Of a stretch of 64,000 bases of DNA, positions 15,533 through 24,996 are shown piece after piece. The stretch spans positions 1,116,001 to 1,180,000 of the forward strand of contig CP064963.1 in assembly GCA_016699165.1 (NCBI GenBank), read 5' to 3'. Origin of the DNA: Candidatus Melainabacteria bacterium. GTDB taxonomy: Bacteria > Cyanobacteriota > Vampirovibrionia > Obscuribacterales > Obscuribacteraceae. A model generated the notes under the pieces. It ran no database searches. It was not told where the DNA came from and was given only the letters and a program-made list of their open reading frames with translations. The position numbers were made by a program, and so were the translations under genes. The stretch's first letter is position 1, and every line of letters begins with the position of its first letter.

Positions 15533-16225
15533 TTAGAGGCCTTTTGCTTTTTTCTCTTTGCGAACTTGTTCGGCTTTGTCTTTCTTACCTTCTGCATCAT
15601 AGCAAAAAGCCAATCTGTCATACAAAAGCTTTGTCCATGCATCAGACACTTCAGCTTTGGTTGCGTTGCCAGTCATTTGAATTGCTTTCAGATACTGACG
15701 CTCGGCTGCTGCATAATTTCTTTTACGATCATATGCTTGAGCCAAATAAGAATGGATGTTAACGAACCAGGCTGGCAATGGGCGCTTTTCCAGTGGTTGA
15801 GCATAAAAAAGTTTGGATGCCACTTCACCATACTTGATTGATTCGTCGTCTCTGCCTGAATCAAAAAGAACATTGTTAAGGCGAACCATATATTTGCCAA
15901 GCTCAGTGGTACCACGCGCAGAAGCCTTTGCGTCGTCCAGTTTGCTCAAAAGCAGTTTGGCTGCAGAGTCAGGCAATTTTTTAGTACGCAATTCTTTTGC
16001 TTTGGCAAATTCAGCTTCAGGGAAAACAGCCTTAACATCAGGCTTTCCTTCAAGAAAATCTTTCTCAAACGCTGTATCTTTAGGCGTAGTCTCAGTTTCG
16101 CTTTCCTCTTTTGGACCGCCGCAACCCGACAATTGCACTAGGATAGAGGCAGATGCCACAGCAAGCGAGCCCGAAAGACAAATGTTCAACAATGATTGGG
16201 AAACGCTCTTGCGATTAATGGTCAT
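15533..16225 (-). CDS. TPR lipoprotein
   Basis: The 230-aa product has a lipoprotein signal peptide with lipobox 'LSGC' (Cys near residue 34), so it should be lipid-anchored. An acidic linker (KEESETETTPKD) leads into TPR-like helices over about residues 65-225. It sits just before the HTTM partner and HTTM genes, as a TPR protein also does at the end of the first HTTM operon. Confidence 0.8.
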   Translation of the reverse strand: MTINRKSVSQSLLNICLSGSLAVASASILVQLSGCGGPKEESETETTPKDTAFEKDFLEGKPDVKAVFPEAEFAKAKELRTKKLPDSAAKLLLSKLDDAKASARGTTELGKYMVRLNNVLFDSGRDDESIKYGEVASKLFYAQPLEKRPLPAWFVNIHSYLAQAYDRKRNYAAAERQYLKAIQMTGNATKAEVSDAWTKLLYDRLAFCYDAEGKKDKAEQVRKEKKAKGL

Positions 16226-16272
16226 GAAAGACTAGTCCCTTATAGGTATATGCTCGCAAATAGTAGCGCATT

Positions 16273-17034
16273 TTAAAATTGGTTTCCCCTCTTGTCTTCT
16301 ACTTGAGCATTGACTGTTAATGACTTGGAGATTTTCAAAAGCGCAGCTTTCATGAGGTTATTCTCGCGCATGGTTGGGTTCATCCTTTGATAGACCTGAC
16401 GCAATTCAAGAGAAATTTTCTCTTTGTTATAAGCCCTTGAAAAATTAGCAAGACCAAGCACCTCGTCCATCAAAACAAAAAACTCATCCACTTCACCAAG
16501 AAGTGGCAAAGCGGTGGTTTTAGATACTTCCTGACTTTGCTTGTGCTCTTTGCCCATAAGCAAACTTATTTCATAAGCGAGAATTCCAGCTGCACTAGCC
16601 AGATTTAGAGCTGGATATATCTCGCTTGATTCAATGCGCACTTTCATCGAACAAAGGGCAAGTTCGTTATCAAGCAGTCCATTGCGCTCATTGCCTAGAA
16701 CCACAGCTAGCTTATTATTTTCTAAGCATAATTCAAGCTTAGGAAGGGCATCTTGCAAATCGTCAAGATCCCGGCTGCGATAGCGTCCAGACGATGTAGC
16801 AAGTACTATATTTGCGTCTTCCACAGCTTCTTCCAGACTTGCAAATAATTTGGCGTTTTTAAGCACGTCCGCCGCATCGCAAGCCATCATGTGTGCTTCA
16901 GAGCCAAGATGATTCTGGTTTGGATTAACCAGACGAAGATCTGTGAAGGCGAAATTTTTCATCACCCGAGCGACCGAACCCATGTTCCCTTCGAACTCGG
17001 GGCGCACTAAAACGAATGAAGGTTGTAATACCAT
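16273..17034 (-). CDS. trmJ: TrmJ-like tRNA 2'-O-methyltransferase (SpoU/TrmH family)
   Basis: The product of about 253 aa has the SPOUT signatures: N-terminal 'LVRPEFEGNMGSVARVMKN', middle 'VVLGNERNGL' and C-terminal 'YPALNLASAAGILAYEI', which form the knotted S-adenosylmethionine site. The pattern fits TrmJ, which methylates the ribose of position 32 in tRNA anticodon loops. A C-terminal helical extension of about 85 aa also fits TrmJ. The ATG at 17034 is preferred; an in-frame TTG lies 12 bp upstream. The exact target position is inferred from family. Confidence 0.85.
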   Translation of the reverse strand: MVLQPSFVLVRPEFEGNMGSVARVMKNFAFTDLRLVNPNQNHLGSEAHMMACDAADVLKNAKLFASLEEAVEDANIVLATSSGRYRSRDLDDLQDALPKLELCLENNKLAVVLGNERNGLLDNELALCSMKVRIESSEIYPALNLASAAGILAYEISLLMGKEHKQSQEVSKTTALPLLGEVDEFFVLMDEVLGLANFSRAYNKEKISLELRQVYQRMNPTMRENNLMKAALLKISKSLTVNAQVEDKRGNQF

Positions 17035-17137
17035 ATTTGGTGCCAAAGACTCCCGTGGTAGTCAAATACTAATTCGAGCAAATTTGTCTTGAGAATCACT
17101 ATAGTATAATTCCTGGTTGCAAAGGGTTATTATCAAA

Positions 17138-18130
17138 ATGATGCAAAACTCGAAGCCAAGACTACTTTCGGCACTCATAGTTTTCTTCACTCTGGCACTT
17201 CAACAAGTCCAGATTCCTTTTGCGTGTCAAGCTCAAAACGCCGAATCTGAAGCTCAAAGCGCCGCCCCCAAAGCGCGCGGCAACGCACCCTGCCTTTCCT
17301 GGCAGGATGAGAGCGCACCGCCCAAAGCTGTCGTTTTATGCGTGCATGGCCTTGGGCTGCACAATGGCACTTACGAATCTTTTGGTCAGGCTTTGAGTAA
17401 ACACGGTTTTGCCGTATATGCCATAGATGTACGCGGTTTTGGTTCCTGGATGGAAGCAAAAGGTCGCGGGCGTGTCGATTTCGATGCATGTATGGAAGAC
17501 ATAAAGAAAACGCTCAAAGTCGTTCGTCGTGCAAACAAAGGCTTACCAGTCTTTATTTTGGGCGAATCGATGGGTGGAGCAATTGCTCTCCGTGCAACCG
17601 CTCTTTATCCTGAACTTATAGATGGACTAATTAGCTCGGTTCCTGCAGCAGACAGATTCAAACAGACCAAAGCCACTCTGCTTGTAGCCATGCATTTGCT
17701 CAAAGACCCAGACAAGCCTTTTAATATGGGCGAAGAAGTGGTCAATCAAGCCACTGAAAACAAAGAGCTTCGCAAATCTTGGATTAACGACCCGTTGTCC
17801 AAAATGAATTTGACTGCCAAAGAGCTTTATCAATTCGACAGCTTCATGAAAGGCAACAAAAAAATTGCTCCAAGCATCAAAGATAAACCGGTACTAATTG
17901 TCCAGGGCAGCAATGACAAACTGGTTCGCCCTGCTGGCACTATTGACCTATATAACAGATTAGCCACCAAAGACAAAAAAATTGTTTTAATTCCTGATGC
18001 CGAACACCTAATTTTTGAAGAAGCTCAGTTTAAACAAAGAGATATCGACACAGTCGTATCTTGGATTCAATCTCACATGCAAGGCTTACAGCATATAAGT
18101 CAGCAAACAAAAAAAGAGGAAGGTCTTTAA
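17138..18130 (+). CDS. Secreted alpha/beta hydrolase, monoacylglycerol-lipase-like
   Basis: After a signal peptide (ending near 'FACQAQ') the protein has a full alpha/beta hydrolase fold: oxyanion 'VHGLGLHNGTY', nucleophile elbow 'GESMGG', acid 'QGSNDKLVRP' and catalytic His in 'DAEHLIFEE'. The lid and order match monoacylglycerol lipase and lysophospholipase families. I prefer the ATG at 17138, 11 bp after AAGGG, to an upstream TTG. It is the first gene of a tight plus-strand run that ends with fumarase. Confidence 0.85.
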   Translation: MMQNSKPRLLSALIVFFTLALQQVQIPFACQAQNAESEAQSAAPKARGNAPCLSWQDESAPPKAVVLCVHGLGLHNGTYESFGQALSKHGFAVYAIDVRGFGSWMEAKGRGRVDFDACMEDIKKTLKVVRRANKGLPVFILGESMGGAIALRATALYPELIDGLISSVPAADRFKQTKATLLVAMHLLKDPDKPFNMGEEVVNQATENKELRKSWINDPLSKMNLTAKELYQFDSFMKGNKKIAPSIKDKPVLIVQGSNDKLVRPAGTIDLYNRLATKDKKIVLIPDAEHLIFEEAQFKQRDIDTVVSWIQSHMQGLQHISQQTKKEEGL

Positions 18131-18134
18131 CTAG

Positions 18135-18890
18135 ATGAGCAAAATAAAAGTGGGCTCTAAAATAGCTGTCGTTTTGGGTGTAAGTGCATTAGCTTGTGCT
18201 GCCACTTTAAAATTTGAAAGTCAGGCCAAAACACAAGCCCAGCTGCCATCGACACAAACTCCTGTATCCAGTGCCAATATCGCTCAAGGCAAAGCATTGA
18301 TGCAAGCTCAAAAATATGGCGATGCACTCAAATATTTTTCAAAGCAAATTGAAGCCAAACCAAATGATTCTGAATGCCACTACTTAATGGGCAAAAGCTT
18401 CATCAAGACTAAAGATTTAGCCCACGCCAGAAAACATTTTCGCATGGCTATTCGCTATGGCAAAGGCTCACAGTTCGCTAAAAAAGCAAACGACGAATTG
18501 CTTGCCATGGGTGGAGATCATGTAAAGCCGCGCATGGGATTTGATACCAGAATGCTTGCCTCCTTATTTGGATTTGCACGTGAGCGCGGAGCAGGTGAGG
18601 CTGCTAAACCAACTGTGATTAACTTTTACGCGGCATGGGCTGCTCCATGCAAAAAACTGGACGACGTCATGGTCAAATACAAACAAGAACATGGCAAAGC
18701 TCTCAATTTCATGAAAGTAGATGTAGACGATCCTAAAAACGATCAGATCGTAGATCAATACGAAGTGAGTCCAGTTCCCACAGTCGTTTTCTTGAATGAC
18801 GAAGGTGAAGTGGTCTCTTATAGTGTGGGATTTTCAGGCGAAACAAGCGTTCAAAACGGCATCAAGAAAATTTTGAAGGATGCTAAATAA
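18135..18890 (+). CDS. Exported TPR-thioredoxin fusion with altered active site
   Basis: The 251-aa product has an N-terminal signal or anchor (residues 9-25), two TPRs (about 55-120) and a thioredoxin fold (about 150-250) with 'VINFYAAWAAPCKKLD' and the cis-proline 'SPVPTVVF'. The usual WCGPC is WAAPC here: the first, attacking cysteine is Ala while the resolving Cys remains. Such a domain cannot do normal dithiol chemistry and may bind partners or form mixed disulfides. It starts 4 bp after the hydrolase gene and overlaps the next gene by 11 bp. Confidence 0.8.
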   Translation: MSKIKVGSKIAVVLGVSALACAATLKFESQAKTQAQLPSTQTPVSSANIAQGKALMQAQKYGDALKYFSKQIEAKPNDSECHYLMGKSFIKTKDLAHARKHFRMAIRYGKGSQFAKKANDELLAMGGDHVKPRMGFDTRMLASLFGFARERGAGEAAKPTVINFYAAWAAPCKKLDDVMVKYKQEHGKALNFMKVDVDDPKNDQIVDQYEVSPVPTVVFLNDEGEVVSYSVGFSGETSVQNGIKKILKDAK

Positions 18891-19767
18891 AACAAAATCG
18901 GCTTTCTGCCTGGCTTTCGTTTTAGCATTTGTACTTGCGTGCATTTCGTTTAATGCTTGCTACGCTTTCTTTTCAAAAAAGCACTTGCATGAAAAGCAAG
19001 GCGAAAATTATTTTCTTGCCTGCGGAACCAATATATTTAAACAAAAGAATCTCAACGCCGATCATTACCCATCGCGCTCGGCAAGCCATCTTGCATCTGC
19101 ATGGCGCGATGTTGTTAGTTCGCAAAAAATTTGCACACTAGACGATGAGCTTGCAACCAAAAACGAAATTATGTCCAAACTTGGATCTGGTTGGCTTGGC
19201 CAAAATGTCCAGGCCCAAGATCAGGTTTTTATTTTCCTGTCTCTACCTTGTTTTCCAAGCGACCACAAAAAAGAGGTTTATTTACTTCCTTACGACACTG
19301 AGCCCGAGAATCTCGATAAGTCAGCCATTAAACTCGAACAAATTCTAGATAGCGTCAAAAAACTGAAAGCAAAAAATACAGTTATTTTTATAGAAGGACC
19401 ATTTGCTGGAGCAGTCGAGGCCATCGGTGCAGACGATTGCTGGTTTGGCATTTACAACTTAATTGTGGACAAAAAAACAGAGTCGACCATTGAGAAAAGC
19501 AAAAATATAGTGCTTGTTTTATCAAGTAAAGACAACCAACCCACAACCTCTGGCGCCTTCTTTCAGATAATGTCAAAGGAATTGGCTAATCTGCCTGAAG
19601 CCACCTCGTTGTATAACGTATTTGAGCGGGTCAAAATAAAATTGATGGATCAAACCAAAGCTAATTGCAAAGTATGCAAAGGTCAGGTGCCAGTTTTGTA
19701 TGGCAAAGCCCTTGCCAAACAGCTAAGTTTAGGACCGAGTTGCCTAATTCCTTCAAGTTGTGAATAA
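18880..19767 (+). CDS. Secreted caspase-like protein lacking the catalytic dyad
   Basis: After a signal peptide (about residues 1-30) the middle of this 295-aa protein follows the peptidase C14/metacaspase p20 layout: 'DQVFIFLSLPCF', 'EVYLLPYDTEPENLDKSAI', then 'KKLKAKNTVIFIEGPFAGA'. In active members these positions read 'FSGHG' and 'DACFSG'. Here His is gone and the Cys position reads 'EGPFAG', so it should be inactive. A late 'CKVCKGQ' pair is unexplained. Family assignment is from pattern recognition; the fold is likely, the function unknown. Confidence 0.6.
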   Translation: MLNKTKSAFCLAFVLAFVLACISFNACYAFFSKKHLHEKQGENYFLACGTNIFKQKNLNADHYPSRSASHLASAWRDVVSSQKICTLDDELATKNEIMSKLGSGWLGQNVQAQDQVFIFLSLPCFPSDHKKEVYLLPYDTEPENLDKSAIKLEQILDSVKKLKAKNTVIFIEGPFAGAVEAIGADDCWFGIYNLIVDKKTESTIEKSKNIVLVLSSKDNQPTTSGAFFQIMSKELANLPEATSLYNVFERVKIKLMDQTKANCKVCKGQVPVLYGKALAKQLSLGPSCLIPSSCE

Positions 19768-19794
19768 TTGGCAGGTTGTGAATAAAAGGCAAGC

Positions 19795-20490
19795 ATGTCA
19801 ATATCGGTCTTAATCGTCGACGATCAAGAAATAGTCCGGGTCGGACTCAAAGTTGTACTTGAAAAACAAGTGCCCGGTCTATCAAACATCGAAGTCATAG
19901 GTGTTGCCACTGATGGTCTAGATGCCCTTGAAAAGCTTGAAACACTCAATCCCGATGTTGTCGTCATGGACATTGGACTTCCTTTTATGGACGGAGTGGA
20001 AACTACTCGCAAAGTCAAAACTAAAAACGAAAATATAAAAGTAGTTATGCTCACCTCTCATAGAGACGAACGCCATATTTTTGCTGCACTTGCTGCGGGT
20101 GCTGATGGATATTGTTTAAAAGAAACATCGGGCGAGCAATTATGTTTTGCCGTTCGCTCTGTATATGATGGGGCGGCCTGGCTAGATCCGCTTATAGCGC
20201 GCAAATTGCTTAGTGCTTCATTGAGCAATTTAAAAGCGCTTGATGCTTCAGCCATTAAAAGTCAGGATGCAAAAGAAGGCAAAAAAGATATTGAATCACT
20301 TTCCAGCCGTGAGCTTGACGTGTTGCGTCTGGTCACAGATGGTCTGACCAATCAAGAAATTGCAGAAAAACTGGTGTTGAGCGTAGAAACAGTTAAAACT
20401 CACATGCGCCACATTATGGAAAAATTGCGCGTATCAGATCGCACTCAAGCAGCAGTTAAAGCGATGCGCGAAGGACTATTTGATGCGTAA
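19795..20490 (+). CDS. NarL/FixJ-type response regulator
   Basis: The 231-aa protein has a receiver domain ('VLIVDDQEIVRVGL', phospho-acceptor in 'VVVMDIGLP', Lys in 'YCLKET') and a C-terminal LuxR helix-turn-helix ('SSRELDVLRLVTDGLTNQ', 'VKTHMRHIMEKL'). It should act as a phosphorylated DNA-binding regulator. AAAGG lies 6 bp before the ATG. The gene overlaps the fumarase gene by 8 bp. No histidine kinase adjoins it directly. Confidence 0.92.
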   Translation: MSISVLIVDDQEIVRVGLKVVLEKQVPGLSNIEVIGVATDGLDALEKLETLNPDVVVMDIGLPFMDGVETTRKVKTKNENIKVVMLTSHRDERHIFAALAAGADGYCLKETSGEQLCFAVRSVYDGAAWLDPLIARKLLSASLSNLKALDASAIKSQDAKEGKKDIESLSSRELDVLRLVTDGLTNQEIAEKLVLSVETVKTHMRHIMEKLRVSDRTQAAVKAMREGLFDA

Positions 20491-21877
20491 AGAAAAAGAC
20501 TCCATGGGCGAAATGGAGGTCCCAGACGACGCTTACTATGGTGCCAGCACCAGGCGAGCAGTTTTGAATTTTCCCATTAGTGACTTGCGTTTTCCTCGCT
20601 CGTTCATACGCTCTCTTTGTCTCATTAAGCACTACGCTGCAGTGGTCAATGAGAAAGACGGTCTTTTAGATTGGACAAAATCCAAAGCCATTCAAGAAGC
20701 ATCTCTTGAAGCCGCAAATGGAAAATTCGATAAGCAGTTTGTAGTCGACATCTTTCAAACCGGCTCAGGCACTTCAACTAACATGAATGCCAATGAAGTG
20801 ATTGCCAGTCGTGCTATTGAAATTTTGACAGGACATGCAGGTGGCGAGGCTAACCGCTCGCTCATTCATCCAAACGACCATGTCAATTTGGGCATGTCAT
20901 CAAACGACGCAATTCCCACCGCCATTCATTTAGCGGCACTTTGTGACATCAAAGAAAAGCTTGAGCCAGCACTCAAAAATCTTGAAACAGCTCTTGATTT
21001 AAAATCAAAAGAATTCATGGGCGTCATTAAAACTGGTCGCACACACTTACAAGATGCCACTCCCATTTTACTGGGACAAGAATTTATTGGATACAAAGGT
21101 CAAGTTGAGCGCGCCATTGAGCGCTTGCAATACGCCAAGTTGCGTCTTAATCACCTGGCGCTTGGCGGTACTGCAGTTGGTACCGGCATAAATACCAAGC
21201 CTCATTTTGCCAAAAGTGTAATCGAGCTTTTGAGCAAAGAACTAAATTTAGATCTAAAAGAGACTTCTAATCATTTTCAAGCTCAAAGCACTATAGACGA
21301 AATCGCTGACGCCTCAGGCGTTTTAAAAACTATCGCCTTGAGCCTTTTAAAAATGGCAAACGATATTCGCTTTATGGGATGTGGACCACGTGCCGGTTTT
21401 GGCGAAATCGAACTGCCCGAAGTGCAACCAGGCTCTTCTATTATGCCTGGCAAGGTAAATCCGGTCATTGCTGAGTCTCTGGCGATGGTCTGTGCTCAAG
21501 TGGTAGGCAACGATGCCACAATAAATATAGCCTCGCAGTCGGGCAATTTTGAGCTAAACGTGATGCAGCCGGTTGCCGCGTACAACTTGCTTCAATCTAT
21601 TAATCTATTGGCCAATGGCAGTCTCAATTTTTCAGAAAAATGCATTAAGGGACTAAAATCGACATCTAAAGGACCAGAAATGGTAGAGCGAGGTCTTTCG
21701 CTCTGCACAGCACTTGTGCCAGCAATTGGCTATGACGCATCAGCCAAAATTGCGCACCGAGCTTACGAAACTGGCAAATCAATCAAAGAGATTGCACGCG
21801 AAGACACAAGTCTTTCAGAGGCTGAATTAAATTCGCTTCTGGACCCATATAAAATGATTACCCAATCGACAGACTAA
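20483..21877 (+). CDS. fumC: Class II fumarate hydratase
   Basis: The product (464 aa, normal length for FumC) converts fumarate and malate in the TCA cycle. Signatures: 'GSGTSTNMNANEVIASRA', 'KTGRTHLQDATPI', 'GGTAVGTGIN' and the superfamily loop 'GSSIMPGKVNP' with the catalytic Ser. I chose the ATG at 20483, 7 bp after AAGGA and inside the end of the response-regulator gene, which suggests coupled translation. The N-terminus is slightly short but otherwise typical. Confidence 0.93.
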   Translation: MRKEKDSMGEMEVPDDAYYGASTRRAVLNFPISDLRFPRSFIRSLCLIKHYAAVVNEKDGLLDWTKSKAIQEASLEAANGKFDKQFVVDIFQTGSGTSTNMNANEVIASRAIEILTGHAGGEANRSLIHPNDHVNLGMSSNDAIPTAIHLAALCDIKEKLEPALKNLETALDLKSKEFMGVIKTGRTHLQDATPILLGQEFIGYKGQVERAIERLQYAKLRLNHLALGGTAVGTGINTKPHFAKSVIELLSKELNLDLKETSNHFQAQSTIDEIADASGVLKTIALSLLKMANDIRFMGCGPRAGFGEIELPEVQPGSSIMPGKVNPVIAESLAMVCAQVVGNDATINIASQSGNFELNVMQPVAAYNLLQSINLLANGSLNFSEKCIKGLKSTSKGPEMVERGLSLCTALVPAIGYDASAKIAHRAYETGKSIKEIAREDTSLSEAELNSLLDPYKMITQSTD

Positions 21878-21992
21878 ATCTCTATCACTCTTTTGGTGGG
21901 ACATTTTAATCCACCTTGCGTGTAATAGCTATATTGTCCCAGATTAGATATGACTGTAATAGCAAGACCCAGATTACATTCAAATTCAAGCG

Positions 21993-23249
21993 GTGACTCT
22001 TATTATGATCAACTGTCTTACTACAGAAGCTACTTCTGCAAATGTAATCAGGCTCCTATTGGCCGAAGATCATGAGGTGGTCAGATTGGGGTTGAAGCTC
22101 TCATTGCAAAGCTACGAAGATCTGCAAGTGGTAGGAGAAGCGGCAAGTGGTACAGACGCTCTAGACAAAGCAGCCCAACTAAAACCAGATGTAATCATAA
22201 TGGACGTGGGTCTGCCCGGCATTGACGGCATAAGTGCCACTAATCAAATCAAGAAACTATCCGACTCCAAAATTTTAATATTGAGTAGCCACACAGACGA
22301 AAACACTATTATGGCTGCATTTAAAGCCGGTGCAGACGGATACTGCATCAAAGACTCTGCGATAGAAAGTGTGCACGCCGCCATAAAAAAGGTGGCACGC
22401 GGCGGAACATGGTTAGCAGACGAACTTGCGCTTAAGGCTTTTAAACTAGTGAACACAAAACAATTCGCCGAAACGAAGAGATATTCGATATTGCCTGAAA
22501 ACGAACTTGAAATTTTGAACTTGATTATGGAAGGAGCTTCGGTGCACGAAATAGCAGCTAACTACAATATGAGCGAAATGGATGTTTACTCATACATGAC
22601 TCAAGTTTTACACAGAGTCGCTCAAGGAGAAGCAAATTCAAATTCAGGTCCACACGCAAGGAGACTCTCAGGCGAGCATGAATTAGCTCGCATATGTACA
22701 ACGTGCAGCACTCCACAGACTTCTTCTAAAGACAGATGCACAGAATGTGGTGGCACCACCAAACCAAATGAATTGATTGGCTCCATTTTTGCAGACCGAT
22801 ATGAAATATTATCCTTGCTTGGAGCAGGCGCTGGTGGATCAGTCTACAAAGCACGACACCGATTCATGAAAAATTTGGTGGCAATAAAAATATTGCACAA
22901 AAGTCATATGCAAGAAATTCAGTTAATGCAACGTTTTTCGCTTGAAGCACAAGCATTGAGTAAACTAAAACATCCAAACATAACAACCATTAGCGATTTT
23001 GGTATCACCTCAAATGGCGCGGCTTTTATGATTATGGATTATCTAGAAGCGATTTCACTAAGCAAAATTATTGACGAATTTGGCTTCTTGAGCATCGAAC
23101 AAGCGTTGCCTGTATTTCGACAGATTTGTGAAGGTCTGCAATTTGCCCACGACCAAGGCGTCATCCACCGCGATTTAAAACCCAATAACATTTTAGTATC
23201 TAATTTCGGCAAGCCAGATATGATTGTAAAAATTGCTGACTTTGGCACA
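21993..23249 (+). pseudogene. 5' part of a response regulator / zinc ribbon / Ser-Thr kinase fusion, cut by an IS
   Basis: This piece encodes residues 1-419. Receiver domain: residues 19-135 with phospho-Asp D71. LuxR-like helix-turn-helix: about 165-210. Zinc ribbon: C235, C238, C249, C252. Hanks kinase N-lobe: glycine loop at 277-283, Lys299, HRD at 392-394, DFG at 416-418. The reading frame stops shortly inside the insertion element. Joined to 24997-25374 without one CACA copy it restores a 544-aa kinase in frame. As it stands the kinase lacks its activation loop and C-lobe and should be dead. The start is GTG at 21993 or ATG at 22005. Confidence 0.85.
23246..23249. repeat. Target-site duplication CACA (left copy)
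   Basis: CACA directly precedes the left inverted repeat of the IS. The right copy is at 24993-24996. Four-base duplications fit the IS1380 family, and removing one copy plus the element restores the kinase frame. Confidence 0.75.
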
Positions 23250-24992
23250 CCCGCATTATTCACGAGAGTGATACTAAAGTAAGTTGAAATGCCCTGTCAT
23301 TTGGCTGATTATCTGTGTTTACCACAACCCAGACGCAGCAAAAAGCAAGGCAATTCAGATGACAGAGTGTACAAAACCAGACGCCAACCTTCAACTTAAG
23401 TTTGACTTCGAAATCGGTAAACCGGTAATAGGGGCGTTTGATGGCGGATTAATTAGTACTGATGGAGGTCTTGGTCTGCTACGGTTTGCAGACGATGCGT
23501 TAAAATTGACTGAGTTTGCAAGTATATGTATCAAAGAAAAGCGCCGTCCAGACGTCCTCAAGCACTCGTTGCAAGATTTACTGAGGCAAAGAATTTATGC
23601 CATAGCCGCTGGATACGAAGACGCAAATGACGCTAGCAGTCTACGTTATGACCCAATGCACAAGCTGGTGCTAGGGCGCGCAACAAGCGATCGAAATCTA
23701 GCATCTCAGCCCACAATCAGTCGTCTAGAGAATTCTGTCACTTCTGAAGAGCTGAGTTTTTTACAAGATTTACTTGTGCACACATATATCAAGAAACACA
23801 AAAAGCCGCCAAAGAAGCTGGTTTTAGACTTAGATACGACGTGCGATCCGGTGCATGGTTATCAGCAGCTTTCTTTCTACAATGCTTTCTATTCTACGTT
23901 TTGCTATATTCCGATGTTTGTTTTGACCAGCACGGTTATCCTTTAGCGTCCCTGCTGAGACCTGGAAATGCTGATGTTGGCGGTGATGCGGCAAGAGTAC
24001 TTCGAAATTTATTCAAGATATTACGTTCAACGTGGAAAAACGTTCCAATTGAATTCCGTGCTGACGCTGCATTTTGCCGTCGGGAAGTTTATCAAGTTTG
24101 CGAAGAATTCAAAGTCGTTTATTTTATCGGGCTCAAATCAAATCACAATCTTCGCTGTCTAGCAAAGGATTTGAGTGATTCAACCAAGCATGAGTTTGAA
24201 TCAATTTACGGAGTTTTGCCACAGCAAGACAAAACCGCTTGGCGCAGAAAGCAGGAGAAGATGCGGTTCTCCAGCAAAGCAGAAGGTCGCGTTCAAGAAA
24301 TTAAAGAGTCTGAGGCCTACATCCGAAAAGTAGGAGAACTGGCTTGGAGAGGCAGAGGATACACTCACGACATGCGCGTAATTTGCCGAGCTGATTACTC
24401 CGAAGACGGGCTGGATCTTCGTTTTGTGGTGACCAACCACTCGGGTGGTAATCCTAGGTGGTTGTATGAAACCAAGTATTGTCGCCGAGGACAGTGTGAA
24501 AACTGGATTAAAGAATTGAAAATGGTAGAGGTAGATCGGCTTAGCTGCCAGGAGTTCAATGCCAATCAATTTCGTCTCTTAGAATATACTTTTGCCTATA
24601 TTCTTCTAAGAGAGCTTAGGGAGCGACTTTCAAAAAAAGAATCTAGAATTTCAATTCAAACCTTCGTGTTGCAATTCATCAAAATCGGAGTGTTAGTGCG
24701 GGAATCGGTCCGCAGAATTTCACTTCATTGGACTAGCGCTTACCCGCGGCAACAATCGTTCGCCGCACTGAACCTCAACTTTATTTGAACTACTAAAAAT
24801 CTATCAGCAAAACTGCACAGCCCATCTCAAAGGCTGGTTTTAATACGTCTGATATCTGAAGAAAAACGGCTTGTACACGAAATCTCAGAACAAAACTTAG
24901 AAGAGCTTACAAAATATCGCCTCGAAAACTAAACACCTGACTAATTGTTCAAAAAAATCAGCTTGTCATACTATATACATGAATAGACCGGG
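23250..24992 (+). mobile_element. IS1380-family insertion sequence, 1743 bp
   Basis: The left end begins CCCGCATTATTCA and the right end, read inward, begins CCCGGTCTATTCA (10 of 13 identical). The element is flanked by CACA duplications and carries one transposase gene in two frames. The last 200 bp hold no complete gene. It sits between the DFG motif and the activation loop of the kinase gene, so the insertion is unambiguous. The low number of changes suggests it arrived recently. Confidence 0.85.
23359..24788 (+). pseudogene. IS1380-family transposase with a single-base frameshift
   Basis: The first frame (from the ATG at 23359) has the typical start 'GAFDGGLISTDGGLGLLR' and runs to 'SFYNAFYSTFCYIPMFV'; the second frame continues with 'FDQHGYPLASLLRPGNADVG', then 'FRADAAFCRREVY' (DDE region) and ends at 24788. 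The frames join at 23921-23924: TTTT needs one more T. IS1380 transposases are normally one frame, so this is decay or a sequencing indel rather than programmed frameshifting. The catalytic DDE fold appears otherwise complete. Confidence 0.85.
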
Positions 24993-24996
24993 CACA

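Noticed and set aside
24789..24978. Short open frame inside the right part of the IS ('SEEKRLVHEISEQNLEELTK')
   Set aside because: No start with a ribosome site and too short; probably part of the element's non-coding end or a relic.
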